Origin: Tipula vernalis
Taxonomy: Eukaryota; Arthropoda; Insecta; Diptera; Tipulidae
DNA length: 64,000 nucleotides
Assembly: GCA_958295665.1 (NCBI GenBank)
Contig: OY282558.1
Span: forward strand, 315,056,092 to 315,120,091
Reading direction: 5' to 3'
This document shows, piece by piece, positions 1-11,319 of this stretch; within the stretch, counting starts at the first letter, position 1, and every line of letters starts with the position of its first letter. Position numbers and translations under genes: made by a program. Below the pieces are notes generated by a model. It saw only the letters and a program-made list of their open reading frames with translations. It did not search any database and was not told where the DNA came from.

Positions 1-947
1 CTGTCAGTCTGTCAGTCTGTCAGTCTGTCAGTCTGTCAGTCTGTCAGTCTGTCAGTCTGTCAGTCTGTCAGTCTGTCAGTCTGTCAGTCTGTCAGCCTGT
101 CAGTCTGTCAGTCTGTCAGTCTGTCAGTCTGTCAGTCTGTCAGTCTGTCAGTCTGTCAGTCTGTCAGTCTGTCAGTCTGTCAGTCTGTCAGTCTGTCAGT
201 CTGTCAGTCTGTCAGTCTGTTAGTCTGTCAGTCTGTCAGTCTGTCAGTCTGTCAGTCTGTCAGTCTGTCAGTCTGTCAGTCTGTCAGTCTGTCAGTCTGT
301 CAGTCTGTCTGTGAGTCTGTCATTCTGTCAGTCTGTCAGTCTCTGTCAGTCTGTCAGTCTGTCAGTCTGTCAGTCTGTCAGTCTGTCAGTCTGTCAGTCT
401 GTCAGTCTGTCAGTCTGTCAGTCTGTCAGTCTGTCAGTCTGTCAGTCTGTCAGTCTGTCAGTCTGTCAGTCTGTCAGTCTGTCAGTCTGTCAGTCTGTCA
501 GTCTGTCAGTCTGTCATTCTGTCAGTCTGTCAGTCTGTCAGTCTGTCAGTCTGTCAGTCTGTCATCTGTCTGTGAGTCTGTCATTCTGTCAGTCTGTCAG
601 TCTCTGTCAGTCTGTCAGTCTGTCAGTCTGTCAGTCTGTCAGTCTGTCAGTCTGTCAGTCTGTCAGTCTGTCAGTCTGTCAGTCTGTCAGTCTGTCAGTC
701 TGTCAGTCTGTCAGTCTGTCAGTCTGTCAGTCTGTCAGTCTGTCAGTCTGTCAGTCTGTCAGTCTGTCAGTCTGTCAGTCTGTCAGTCTGTCAGTCTGTC
801 AGTCTGTCAGTCTGTCAGTCTGTCAGTCTGTCATTCTGTCAGTCTGTCAGTCTGTCAGTCTGTCAGTCTGTCAGTCTGTCAGTCTGTCAGTCTGTCAGTC
901 TGTCAGTCTGTCAGTCTGTCAGTCTGTCAGTCTGTCAGTCTGTCTGT
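1..947. repeat. (CTGTCAGT)n microsatellite array
   Basis: An 8-bp unit, CTGTCAGT, repeats from the first base of the window to about 947, so the array continues beyond the left edge. Point variants (T for G, C for T) and two copies of an interrupted block (GTGAGTCTG followed by CATTCTG and CAGTCTCTG) at 311 and 572 are 261 bp apart, which shows that part of the array was itself duplicated. The array is open in translation as a Ser/Val/Cys/Gln octapeptide repeat. There is no start context or other coding evidence, so it is not called a gene. Confidence 0.97.
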
Positions 948-3900
948 GTCCTCTCTACAGCCCATATGGTTTAACCAATCAAACTGAAACTTCAGATTTA
1001 AGCTTTTTTGATAAATTGGGAGGTCCCAGTGAATTTTATTCAAAATCGGCTAACCGGAAGTGGCCACTCCCTTGGTCCAGAAAATTTATTTTCCAAATAT
1101 CTTATAAAGTATAAGGTTTACAAAAAACCATTAATACAAAATTTTTCCAAAAATTAAAAACAAATAAAAATAAAAAATTAAAAATTAAAAAAAAAAATTA
1201 AAAATTTTAAAATTAAAAAAAAAAAATTTAAAAATTATAAAAAAAAAATTTAATTTCTCAAAATTCTCTGTTCGTTAAAGAACGTCGTGTGTTGGCCACA
1301 CCTCCATTTTTCTTAGAGAATCAGTACCCTAGCCTAGTTATAAATCTGCTCTAGGATATAAATTGGTAATTAAAATGTATAAACACATACACGGACTTCA
1401 CATTATTCATTTTAATAATTCAGATATTTATTTCTTACAATCAGTTATAAGGGTCTAGTGAATTTGTCGAACGTTCCCAATCATGCCGTGATAAACTAGT
1501 GTCATTATAAATACCGAAACTAAAACGAAACGAAAGTATAATATCACAATTGGATTTACCTGATATCACCCAAAGTAAGGTTAAGATCATATTATTAATG
1601 CAGAATTGCAAAATTGGAATTCTTTTCCAGTATTCCTCAATGTTGTAGCTTTAGATTTGAAGTTGAATAATTCCAAAATTAAATTAAAGATTTATTTTCA
1701 TTAGAATTAAAATGTTAACTGAATTACATGTTTGATTGTAATGTGTTCCAATATTTAAACCATAAGAGTTAATTTTAGTCAATATTTAAATTGATTATTC
1801 TTCAACGAAATAACTGCAAACTGCTTTTAATACAAATAGTTCTTAGCTTTATAATTTAGGTATTATTCTAATTTTCTATTTTTACTATCAATCAACGAAA
1901 CAAACTTGCGTAAAATATTCAATAAAGGACTCACAAAATTTTACATTTATTTTTGAAGAATCGGTATTGAAGAGAAAATTCAAAGAACGAAAAATTTAAA
2001 TATGCCGGTTAAACCATTTATAATCGTTCTTGGGTGGGACACGTTGGGTGAAGAAAGCTTACACCTTTTGGAAGAACATTCTATCTATATGAAGCAACAT
2101 TCTCTGTGTATGGTAAATATTCTAATTGTGTGACGTAATTTTCTTTTTTTTAATCTTAATGACGGATGTAACAAAATGTGTTCCTGATAATTTATAAAAG
2201 TTTTTCAATATGATATTATAAGATGAATGAAATTTAATAGTAAATTCTATTCTATTATCAGAATTTGCGATCGGTTGATTATTAATAGTATTTTTTTTAA
2301 TGTTATTGTATTTTTTTCAATGAGAATGTATTTTTCTCTCAGTGCAATCCTTGGCATCCTAAAATCAATATTAAATAGCTAAATAATTTAATAGTTACAC
2401 TAAATAAATAACAACAAGAAATATAATATAATACAACAATAAATAGCAACAAGCCCAACTACTATAAAAATGGAGCATTTCCGCAAACCTACCACTAAGA
2501 TTATGGTAGTTTGATTACCAGTAACCAAAATTGAAAAAGATTAGACACTAGTGAGGTTTTTAAGTACAAATTCCAAACTGAAGTTCCTATAAATTAAGAG
2601 GATAAAAATCAAGAAAACACAATTTCTAAAAGTACCGATTAGCTGGAGCTTAAAGTTTCTGGAAATCTGAATTTTTGAAAATCAACCTCGAAATTAATCA
2701 ATTATCATCATATTAAAACTCTAAAATCCTCATGGTTTAGTTGTTACAATGGCTATTGTATAAGTTATTAATTAAGTTCATCATCATGGTCATTGCTGAT
2801 TTCCACTTAGACTACATCTATTACTTAAATTTTATCAAATTTTCTGTTAGTAATATAAAGGAAGTTTCCCGGCTTAAGCCTAAACACTTTCTAAACAACA
2901 CGGCGCTAAGGACTTGTATTTTCCAGAATCCGGTCAGGTCTTTTAGGTGTTTCTAAACTTAACAAAGCAAAACAAATTGATTGATTATTTTACTAGTATT
3001 AATTTTGACCAGTTGGCTAATTTCCTATTTAATGAAGTTTGTCCTTTTTCACAATTATTTTAAATTTTGTTAATTCCACCATCTTATTGTAACCATCAGT
3101 TATACCCTTTCAAGTTGTAATTTAGCAAAGATAACGGATTTGAATTTTCACATACCCAACGATATATGTTGAGATAACCAATGACCAGTCTAGTTTTCCT
3201 TACGCCATTGTGAAAATTGCCCATTCTTGGAACGCTCTTTCGATTGGGCAAAAGTAGTTTATAAATGAAAAATAATTATAAATAAATATTTAACAATAAA
3301 ATTATAAAGTTAAATTAATCAACAATTTAATTCGAATCTGGAGCAATGATTATAATCCCCTTAACCTTCCCACTTAACAAAAGCCCATAAATATAGTTAT
3401 TATAAATAAATGTACATAAAAAATTAGGATAATTAAATTCTAAAAGATTTTTAATGGTACCACATAAATAATAAACATATACTACAATCTAAACTCTGTT
3501 GAATTAATTAAATTAATTAAAAAAATTAATTATTTCCAAGCTTATTATTTATAAAACTTTATGTAATTTTAATCTTGTTATGTTACGTTGCATTAAAAAT
3601 TGAGCATGCACAAATAATTTTGATAAATACTGTACATGAGTTATTTTCGAATAACACTCGAACGTATTCGATAATATGTAGTATAAGAATCCCATTCGAA
3701 TCAAACCCACATACCTACGTATATTTCACTTTATATGTACCTATATAACTTATATATGTATAAACTTGTCACAACACGATCTGTATTATGATGATGCACT
3801 ATTAACCATGTATAGTGATTTAGAAACACCAATAACCATCAGTTATTCACACATAGTATTGAACAGAAAAAATAAATTAAATTTATTAATTTTAAATTAA

Positions 3901-4380
3901 TTAGCACGCGGAATTATAAAATTATGATTTCGATTGGAATTAAGAAATGTAGAACAATACAGCTTAATTTATTTATTTATTATTTGAGTTTTATTGTGTT
4001 TATTGTTTTATCACACGATGTTATCACAACGAAAGCAAAAACAGGAATAAATGCTATTTGGGCTTCGTATCGTGGTGTTTTTATTCAAGTTAACCCAATT
4101 TTATTGTAGCTGTTTTTGGCGGAACTTCATGGCGAGAGATTTGCGAAGTGATTTCACAACCTGTGCAATTTATTTTTAAGGAACTCAAAGGGACATCATC
4201 ACTGCGCGCGTCTCATGGTGATGTCAACAATAGTACATTCAATGAACACCACTAAAAGATTGCATGTCAGTTACCTTTTGCGGCAAACCTTTTTTCATAA
4301 CCTACTAATCCGCCATTCAAGCGTGAAGTGATTGCTAAAATTTAAGTTTAAATTTTAAAAAAAGTTCACGAAAATCTCTG
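948..4380. other. AT-rich intergenic sequence, no gene recognised
   Basis: After the array comes about 160 bp of more complex sequence, then A/T homopolymer-rich low complexity (about 1125-1255), then AT-rich DNA with many stops in all frames. Short open frames at 2741-2956 and 3924-4109 show no recognisable motif. I see no RNA gene or element end here. Confidence 0.5.
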
Positions 4381-4384
4381 GAAG

Positions 4385-4600
4385 TGCACACCACCCCAAG
4401 TGACGGAAATTGCCTATTCAATGGCACAATACATCAGTTACAATTGCAAGATTCATAACCTCCGAGCTCCTGAGCCAGTGATCTCAGAGTTGAGACCGTT
4501 AATTTCATTGTCAATAATCTAATTGATTACTCCTCCATCATATTGGACTCCTGTCACCTGATCTATGATTCCAAAGAAATTTTGAATCAGGCTGAAAATC
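4385..4600 (+). pseudogene. Decayed OTU-like cysteine protease fragment
   Basis: Plus-strand translation gives SDGNCLFNGTIHQL with the Cys codon at 4411-4413. This resembles the catalytic Cys box of OTU deubiquitinases (DGNCLFRAL-type). About 40 codons later, after two in-frame stops, SDLRVETVNFIVNN resembles the LR-x(2)-V-x(3)-I segment that follows the Cys box in OTU domains. No His box was found. OTU domains occur in several selfish elements. This may be part of the decayed LINE downstream or an independent remnant. The call rests on two short motifs. Confidence 0.4.
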
Positions 4601-4894
4601 GACTAGTATAAATGTAAATAGGGACAATCATTTCCTAAACCCACATAATTAAATAATATGATGTATCATATGTGATGAGTTAGTCTTGTTAACGCTGATT
4701 GGCCTAAATGCCAAAACTACGAGTATAGACAAAAGGTAATCAGCAGTCAATCCACATAATAAGTTCACTTTCTTACTTATTAAGAATTTAAATTGTATGT
4801 CTGTAATCAATTGATTTTTCGGCTTTTTATAGATAAATATAAATTTTTCTTGACATTCCCAATACTGTCGATTTAATAAATCCAAAAATTAAAA

Positions 4895-5110
4895 GGGCAA
4901 TCCCTCATAATATTGGCCTTTAGCTTAAGGGCCAAGAGCTATACAAACTATCAACATAGGAACTCTGGGGAGGATTCTTATTTTTGAAGAGTAATTCAGT
5001 TTTTATAACTCTTGTCATTTGGGGCTAAAGTACGGGGAGGGGAGAATTATATTTCTACTTTTTTCAGTAGATATGTTATGAGGGATTGGCCTCTTTATTT
5101 TTATATTTAA
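4895..5110. repeat. Dispersed repeat copy with a small inverted repeat
   Basis: The sequence around 4897-4913 (CAATCCCTCATAATAT) recurs inverted at about 5072-5088, making a ~190 bp hairpin-capable block. The part from about 5000 to 5105, including ATTTCTACTTTTTT and CCTCTTTATTTT, is also found diverged at 41725-41830 in the same orientation. Together these suggest copies of an unnamed short dispersed element. The true ends are not clear. Confidence 0.4.
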
Positions 5111-5260
5111 AATTTCATCAGGGTCCTATCCCACTGAACGATTCCACTACGTATACAGCTCCGGTTTGCATACTGTGGCGGAAAATTTTCATAGGGAAAT
5201 TATCACCACCGATAATCCCTTTACACCATGTGACGAGCCAACACAATTTAAGTCGCCTTT

Positions 5261-6355
5261 ATGAAACTTCCTTGCATCTCCTTCGGCCTGGGTACCTGGA
5301 ACGTCCTGAGCCTTAACAACTATCAGAAACGCCACGTCGTCGACGCCATTTTGTTTGAAAATAATGTTCACATATGTAGTATCCAGGAAAAAAATATGAG
5401 CGAAGACAGCTGCTCTTCGAAAAATTACACGTGGCACCATCCCAATGATCTTAAAACAACACGGAGTGGTGTGGGTATTTCAATAAGGAAACAGACCATC
5501 ATTCAGACCAGGCTAATCAGGAATATTTTGGGGCGATAATTACGCTACATGGCAAAATTGAAAAGAGAGAGAACCTTTTTATATCGGCGTATGTCCCATC
5601 ACATAACTCCAAATGCAATCGCCGTTGAGCCTCAAAAATATTTTCAACGTTATTGTTGCTTTAGAACTACTTGCTTGTTCAAACCAGCTCTTCAACTACA
5701 CACTACAAAACTACCGTCCCCATGATCCGGCTGCTTGAGAGCGCCTACAAACCGCCGTGAAGCGGTTGACTAACGCCTATTCTATTCACCGATCACTAGA
5801 GTGCCAACAGTTTTTCCGTCAGTTATCATACTACTCCCCTTATTGAACAACAAGGCCACACCTCATTACTTTCCAACCTCCTGTTGGGTTAACGAACTCC
5901 AAAAATCTGAGGAAAAATGGTCAAGCATCTTGCTTGGAGGAAAACCATTATCTCCTTAGGCACTCCTCCAACCATATGAGAAATTGAGCCCATCATTAAA
6001 TATCTTCGCTGAGGAACGGAACCCTATCCCGATAGAATTATCGTTGAGCTAACGAAACATGCACTCGACTGCACCCGAAACGACTTGCACAAAATATGAC
6101 CCTCCAACCGAGTGGATCGACACGATTCAAGTTTCGATTCCCAAGATCAAGAACTCAAGGCAAACCAAACACTATCGATATATAATACTATGCAATGCAA
6201 GATCTAAAATGTATTCCCAGTTTCTCTTTGACAAGTTGGACGAACATTTAGAATTACCGCAGTTATATGATGCAGCATTTTTGACGTTCAACAGAGTTCA
6301 TAGGTTTGCCGTGCGTCCCTGGTGGGGTCCCTGGTTAATTAAATTTTTATAGGGC
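5261..6355 (+). pseudogene. Decayed non-LTR retrotransposon (endonuclease + reverse transcriptase remnants)
   Basis: At 5261-5539 the reading frame carries LGTWNVLSLNNYQKRH followed by a VHICSIQE segment. This is the N-terminal signature of apurinic-like endonucleases of LINEs (TWNV...LN, then I-C-x(2)-QE). At 6059-6350 another frame carries EWIDTIQVSIPKIKN and HYRYIILCN followed by KMYSQFLFDKL, the fingers of a LINE reverse transcriptase (IPK, hYRpIsLcn). The DNA between is full of stops and frameshifts. The catalytic FADD region is not seen, so the copy is truncated and dead. I cannot assign the clade with confidence. It is not the Jockey family found further right. Confidence 0.55.
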
Positions 6356-6797
6356 AAACAGCACTGCACTAGATTCCAGCAAGGGAGACGTACGACTTAG
6401 TATTGAGAATCGATTAAGCTGAGATGGACACCGCTTTCTCATTGAGGATTCAGGGATTTTTTTCAAATAATCAAATTTGAAGGGAAACAGAGCATCTATA
6501 ATTTAATTTATGTACTTATAGTATTTTTAGGTTGCATTACGAAGTGACAATGGGATGAAAATTAAGACTAATGGAATTTACTTATGAACCTGGGGCTCTA
6601 TTCTCGAATCCCACAACCATTTTTCATTTGTGGACGTCTATAAAAATGTATATAATTATTGACGTTTTCGTATATGGGGAATTTTTTTCACATGCTTTTA
6701 CCCATTCGGAAATATTCCAATAGAACCGAAAAAATTCCATAGAGAATTCAAGAATGAGGAATTTAAACTTCCGATCGTTTTTATGAATTTTGACTAT

Positions 6798-7008
<211 letters not shown>

Positions 7009-7020
7009 ATACGTATAAAT

Positions 7021-7057
7021 AAGGAGCGGCGAAATTATAAAGGACGAAATTGTAAAG

Positions 7058-7058
<1 letters not shown>
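7021..7058 (+). other. Inverted, internally deleted duplicate of the neighbouring decayed gene
   Basis: The 38 bp between the two TA runs joins two pieces that also occur on the minus strand of the decayed gene to the right. AAGGAGCGGCGAAATTAT matches the complement of 7348-7365 with one mismatch. GGACGAAATTGTAAAGT matches the complement of about 7258-7274. The ~75 bp separating them in the source are missing. This is a small inverted duplication with a deletion, as expected from template switching at a TA hairpin. Confidence 0.75.

Positions 7059-7059
<1 letters not shown>

Positions 7060-7112
<53 letters not shown>
7060..7112. repeat. (TA)n dinucleotide array, second run
   Basis: About 52 bp of TA dinucleotides abutting the 3' part of the decayed minus-strand gene. 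It is separated from the larger TA array by the 38-bp inverted fragment. Confidence 0.95.
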
Positions 7113-7114
<2 letters not shown>

Positions 7115-7129
7115 ATAGATATATATATC

Positions 7130-9069
7130 TTCATCCAAACATCCAAGCGATTCGTGAAGATGACAAGTTTCACTTACATCGAGAGCAACGAAAGCTTTTT
7201 TGAGTCTTGTTACTTGTTTATGTAAATCTGACTCGATTCTCGTTACTGAGAAGGTCGACTTTACAATTTCGTCCAGGGCTCTAAATGCTGCTACGAATAG
7301 AAGCAGCGATAATTCTCTGCCCACGACCCTAAAGAGTTCAGGATTCAATAATTTCGCCGTTCCTTGAGTAATTTTCTGCAAGCGTTCCCCTCAAACGCCT
7401 CTCCATGATAATTTTTCGAGACCAGAACCAGATTCCATTGGAGGGCTTTCTCTCTGCCCAAGTGCGGCACAAGTCATTTCCAGAACATATGGTTTACGAA
7501 CCCTTGCAGCAGATGAAGCTCTGGCACTACACATTTTTGAATCACTCTGATGTCATCAGATTCATCGAATAAAGGTGGGTTGATGGTACTTTTACTCTGA
7601 ACGGAATTCTTTTTCTTTCCTCCTAGTGATTTGAATTGTGTCGTAGTCATCATTCGCCATCGAGGTACCATCTGCGATATTCCCTATTTCTTTACGATCT
7701 CACAAATCTTGCAATTTTATGAAGCAATAGGGACACGGACAAGTTCCTGTGGCTGTTTTTTGCCCATTAACGAGAAGTAACAACAAATAATATTTTCAAA
7801 TTTTCGTAGGTTTCTTTAATGCGCGGTACAATACCTAACATAATCAAGTTGTGTACACTCGTACACTTGATAGTTTTGCTCTTTTTCCTTGATGATCCTT
7901 CATCATGTAGATTTTCAGAAACGTTATTTTCCGGAATAATCGACATTTTTAAAAAACTCTCGTCCGCCATCAGCCATAACTTTGACTGAGTAGTTACTAA
8001 TCAAACCAAGTCTATCCACTATATTTTCTAAAAGTTCTTATGCGTTACCCCAGACAACAGGCCGTTTTTGTTTGACAGAACTTTTTTCAACATCAAAATC
8101 CAAGATATCGTGCCTGTATAGATCTTCCAATAAATTAGCTCTTTCTGACACTTCTTTCTGAAAGAATGCTGGTACTAATTTTTGACACAATTTTTTCTAA
8201 TAAGACGGCTCAATTTTAGCATTTTCCGTACGGAAACTCCAGACTAGACTTGATGGCTATGTAGGGCTTCAGCTGGAAAAATCTTTGGCTCTTCCACCTC
8301 TCTCAGAAACACTCTTTTTCTGCTACCTCTTGTACTCAGAACCAAAGGCTTTTTGGAATCACCCGCTGAAGAACGGCATTTTTTGTTGAGCAGAGAAGTA
8401 CACAGCTGATCTCGATGTTTTTCAGGGAGCCGCTTGGCTAATATTTCCAAATTTTCCACTGCCCTTGTTTTCGAACGGATGTCAGAAATACAAGGGTGAG
8501 GAGTCCTTCGAGATACTTCTTGGGGACAAGTGGACCAAAGATGTATAGTTTTTGGAATTTTTTCGGCTGGATCTTGATTCCTCTTAACCCCAGTGATACT
8601 GGAGTGGTGAGATCCATACATTCCATTGTCGGGGTTATTTTTTATAGATAAATTAAGTGTTCTACCAACAGGCAACATTTTTTTCTTATTTATTACTCTC
8701 TTATGCCTACCAGTTAAATATATATGACAGTTGCAAATGAAATTGCATTTTTCACGTGACCTATTGTAGTTTCCTTTGACAGACATATATCTCCATAGTT
8801 AGGCATCACCTTAAATGATCTTCTGTTATCATTCTGCCGTTTATGATCTTAAAGAATTTGACGACAAGTTACACAGATACTTGAAGGGTATTGAGGGTTG
8901 CATAGGGCGAAATCCGCGTTTATAAATCTTCTAATATGTAATTCTTGTTCTTCATTTATGCGGGAATTTTTTAATTTTTCCGAACCGAGATTTTTTTAAG
9001 ACCACAAGGAGCACACACCTTTTTTCTGTTCTCATTATGTTCACTTTTATGGTTACAAGGGTTTGGCAT
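7130..9069 (-). pseudogene. Decayed cysteine-rich gene of probable mobile-element origin
   Basis: Reading the minus strand from an ATG at 9069, an N-terminal Cys module appears (PNPCNHKSEH, then KVCAPCGLK). After a frameshift comes INEEQELHIRRF and a second CxxC (SSICVTCRQIL). A CNCHI/GRHKRV module follows at about 8700-8750, and a long open stretch runs 8786-8244. Further 3', in shifting frames, are IKCTSVHNLIMLGIVPRI (about 7860), GTCPCPYCFIK (about 7720), VVPELHLLQGFVNH (about 7500) and NYHGEAFEGNACRKLL (about 7400). The order and motifs resemble a widespread family of invertebrate multi-Cys proteins found in repetitive contexts (PELHLLLG-x-NHLF and AFEGN-C motifs). I do not know a settled name for it. 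At least four frameshifts or stops break it, so it is non-functional. Confidence 0.5.
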
Positions 9070-9466
9070 TTTTGAAAATATAATACACAAAATACAAATG
9101 AGGGGTATTTCATCCACCGACGAGCGGTACATCGGCAATCTAACCGGCTTCACAACTAGGCACATACTAAACCACAGAATACAACCAGAAGAGACATAAC
9201 GCTGTTTTTGTATGGAAAAATTTGGACTCATTTTTTTGACCTTGATTTGCCTAAGGTAAGAGAAAGTTGTGTTATGTATTCTTTGGTTTACTGGTTTTTA
9301 AAATACTTAATAGTGCAGTTAGTGAAATTATTTGACCAGTTTTGTTTTGACAGCATAATTTGTATTAACTACTATAATACTAAAAAATTTGGTCCACGCA
9401 ATGTCTATTCTGGTTAATCTTTCTTCTGTGACTAACAAATACAGCATTTATTGCACTCGTGTTATA

Positions 9467-9496
9467 TTCTTTCTCTTTCTCTCTCTCTCTCTCTTT
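9467..9496. repeat. (CT)n microsatellite
   Basis: A short run of TTCTCTTTCTCTCTCTCTCT type. It is followed by about 150 bp rich in CACA/TACA motifs (9540-9690), typical of fly intergenic DNA. Confidence 0.85.
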
Positions 9497-9837
9497 TCGG
9501 CTAGTTCATCATTCGACATTTACATGCTCCAAAATATAACTCATGGTCACACACCCGTAAATACACACATTCACACATCTACATGCACATAATTGCGCAC
9601 CCATATACGATTTGCCACACATGTATACCTATATAAGAATGTCCACATATGTTTACCTATATACATACGTGTACACACTCGATTCTGCTAAGCGTTGTGA
9701 TAATCAGTGCATGAAATATTAGTTACAAAAAAACGAACCAAAAATAATGAATAATTCGAGCACATGAACCGTTACTATTACGGGGCAAAATTTTCCTATT
9801 TCCTGCCAGTTCTACCATTTCAGTTTTTTTCGTTATC

Positions 9838-9849
9838 ATATCGAAACCT
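9838..9849 (+). repeat. Left target-site duplication of the Jockey-like LINE
   Basis: ATATCGAAACCT here and ATATGGAAACCT at 13845-13856 match at 11 of 12 positions. They bracket a LINE body that ends in an A/T-rich AATAAATAAATAA tail, so they are taken as its target-site duplication. This fixes the 5' end at about 9850. Confidence 0.6.
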
Positions 9850-10042
9850 GGGTGTTAAGTGCGTCTCAATAGGGTAGGGGTTGACCGTCTATAGCCATGT
9901 ATCTCGTGGTCTATATTCCAACGCTGCAACTATGTAGAAACCACCAAATTTGTCTAGTATACCTACACGTGGTAACACCCGGGCAACGATGAGAAGCATC
10001 GGCGAAATACTAGAGGCGAGTGCAGTACACTATAAATGAGCA

Positions 10043-11241
10043 ATGAGCGGAACAAATAAGGAAACTAATACCCCAGGTGGTACACCTGTTGCTCAGGTAA
10101 ATCCACCCTCTTCGGAGGTCGGTCTCATGGATTCTGGGGGAGACCATCCATTGCTATACTACAATTATTTTAACCAATCCCTAGACATGTTGGTGAATAA
10201 ACAAGCTCATTTGAGTGAAATAGAAAAGGATAATTCACATCCCTTCCAGAGGAGTAACAAAGTCGCGTATTCTCCGATAAGAGGCGGTAGTCCCTCCATT
10301 GGAGCCAGCAGCCACATCACTCGTTCTACAAACGATGAAAAGCTTCACAATGAATTGTGTAAAGCTAATAATGCATTAGTTGAAGCCAACAATATAAATA
10401 AGCAACTGAATATTACAATTGCATGGATGCAGGAGCGTATGAAGACGCTTGAAAACAAGGTTAAAGCTCTTAAGCCAAAGGAGGACATCGGTTCTACTCC
10501 TAACCAGAATACAACTCCACAAGAGCATCATACGGATGAAGAAGAACTAGCTCGAGAAACTGAGTGGATTAGAGTTAAAGGTGGGAGAAAAAAAAGGAGG
10601 TCATGGCTAAAAACTTACACTCTACGTGTAAACCAGACAAAATAATTGATGACCTGAAAGCAAAAGGATTTAAGGCAACTGAAGCATCGATTAAGCTAAA
10701 ACGGAGAGGCAAAGTACCTCTCAACATGTTTATGTTGACCTTCGATACTGATGATGATATCGAAGAAATTTATCAAATTATTAAGTACATCTTGGGGTGC
10801 AAAGTGGTTATTCAGCCTCTAAGAAGATCTAAGCTTTTACCACAATGTAAACAATGTCAAGCCTATGGACATACACAAATATATTGCAACAGGGAACCAA
10901 GGTGTGTCAAATGTTTAGGTAAACATCATACCAAAGATTGTGTAAAAGCCCAAAATGTTCAACCTAAATTCGTTCACTGTGGAGAAAACCATCCGGCTAA
11001 CTACAGAGGATGCAGCGTTGCTATTGAACTGCAAAATATCAAAAATAAGAACGTGATTGCTAAAAATCCAAGTTTATTCAGGAAACAAGCGGTTAAGCTG
11101 AACCGACCCGAAGTAAATCGTAGAGTGTCGGGAACTACTCAAGGACAATTTGGTAAAATGACTTATGCTCAAGTAATGATGAGCAACGGAAATCCAGGAA
11201 AAACTGCTCAAAATGACGATATAAGTCAAACACTTAAATAA
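10043..11241 (+). pseudogene. LINE ORF1 (gag-like, zinc-knuckle protein), frameshifted
   Basis: The nucleic-acid-binding protein of a Jockey-clade LINE. It begins at ATG 10043. The N-terminal part (200 codons to 10645) contains a coiled-coil-like segment (around NNALVEANNINKQLN). The reading then has to move to another frame near the A8 run at about 10587-10594. The second part (10603-11241) has the PRE-type domain before the fingers, then CX2CX4HX4C knuckles (CKQCQAYGHTQIYC and CVKCLGKHHTKDC). A third Jockey-type knuckle, FVHCGENHPANYRGC, has its first Cys replaced by Phe. One indel in the homopolymer explains the split. It could be a real mutation or a sequencing error. Confidence 0.85.
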
Positions 11242-11319
11242 ATTTTAAGCAGACTAAATACATTTGATGAGCGATTTTAGAGGAGTACAGCACTAAGGGA
11301 GCCATCCCTAAACAGAAAA

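Noticed and set aside
311..1114. 267-codon open frame of Ser/Val/Cys/Gln repeats
   Set aside because: It is the translation of the CTGTCAGT array, starts at GTG, and the part after the array has no motif.
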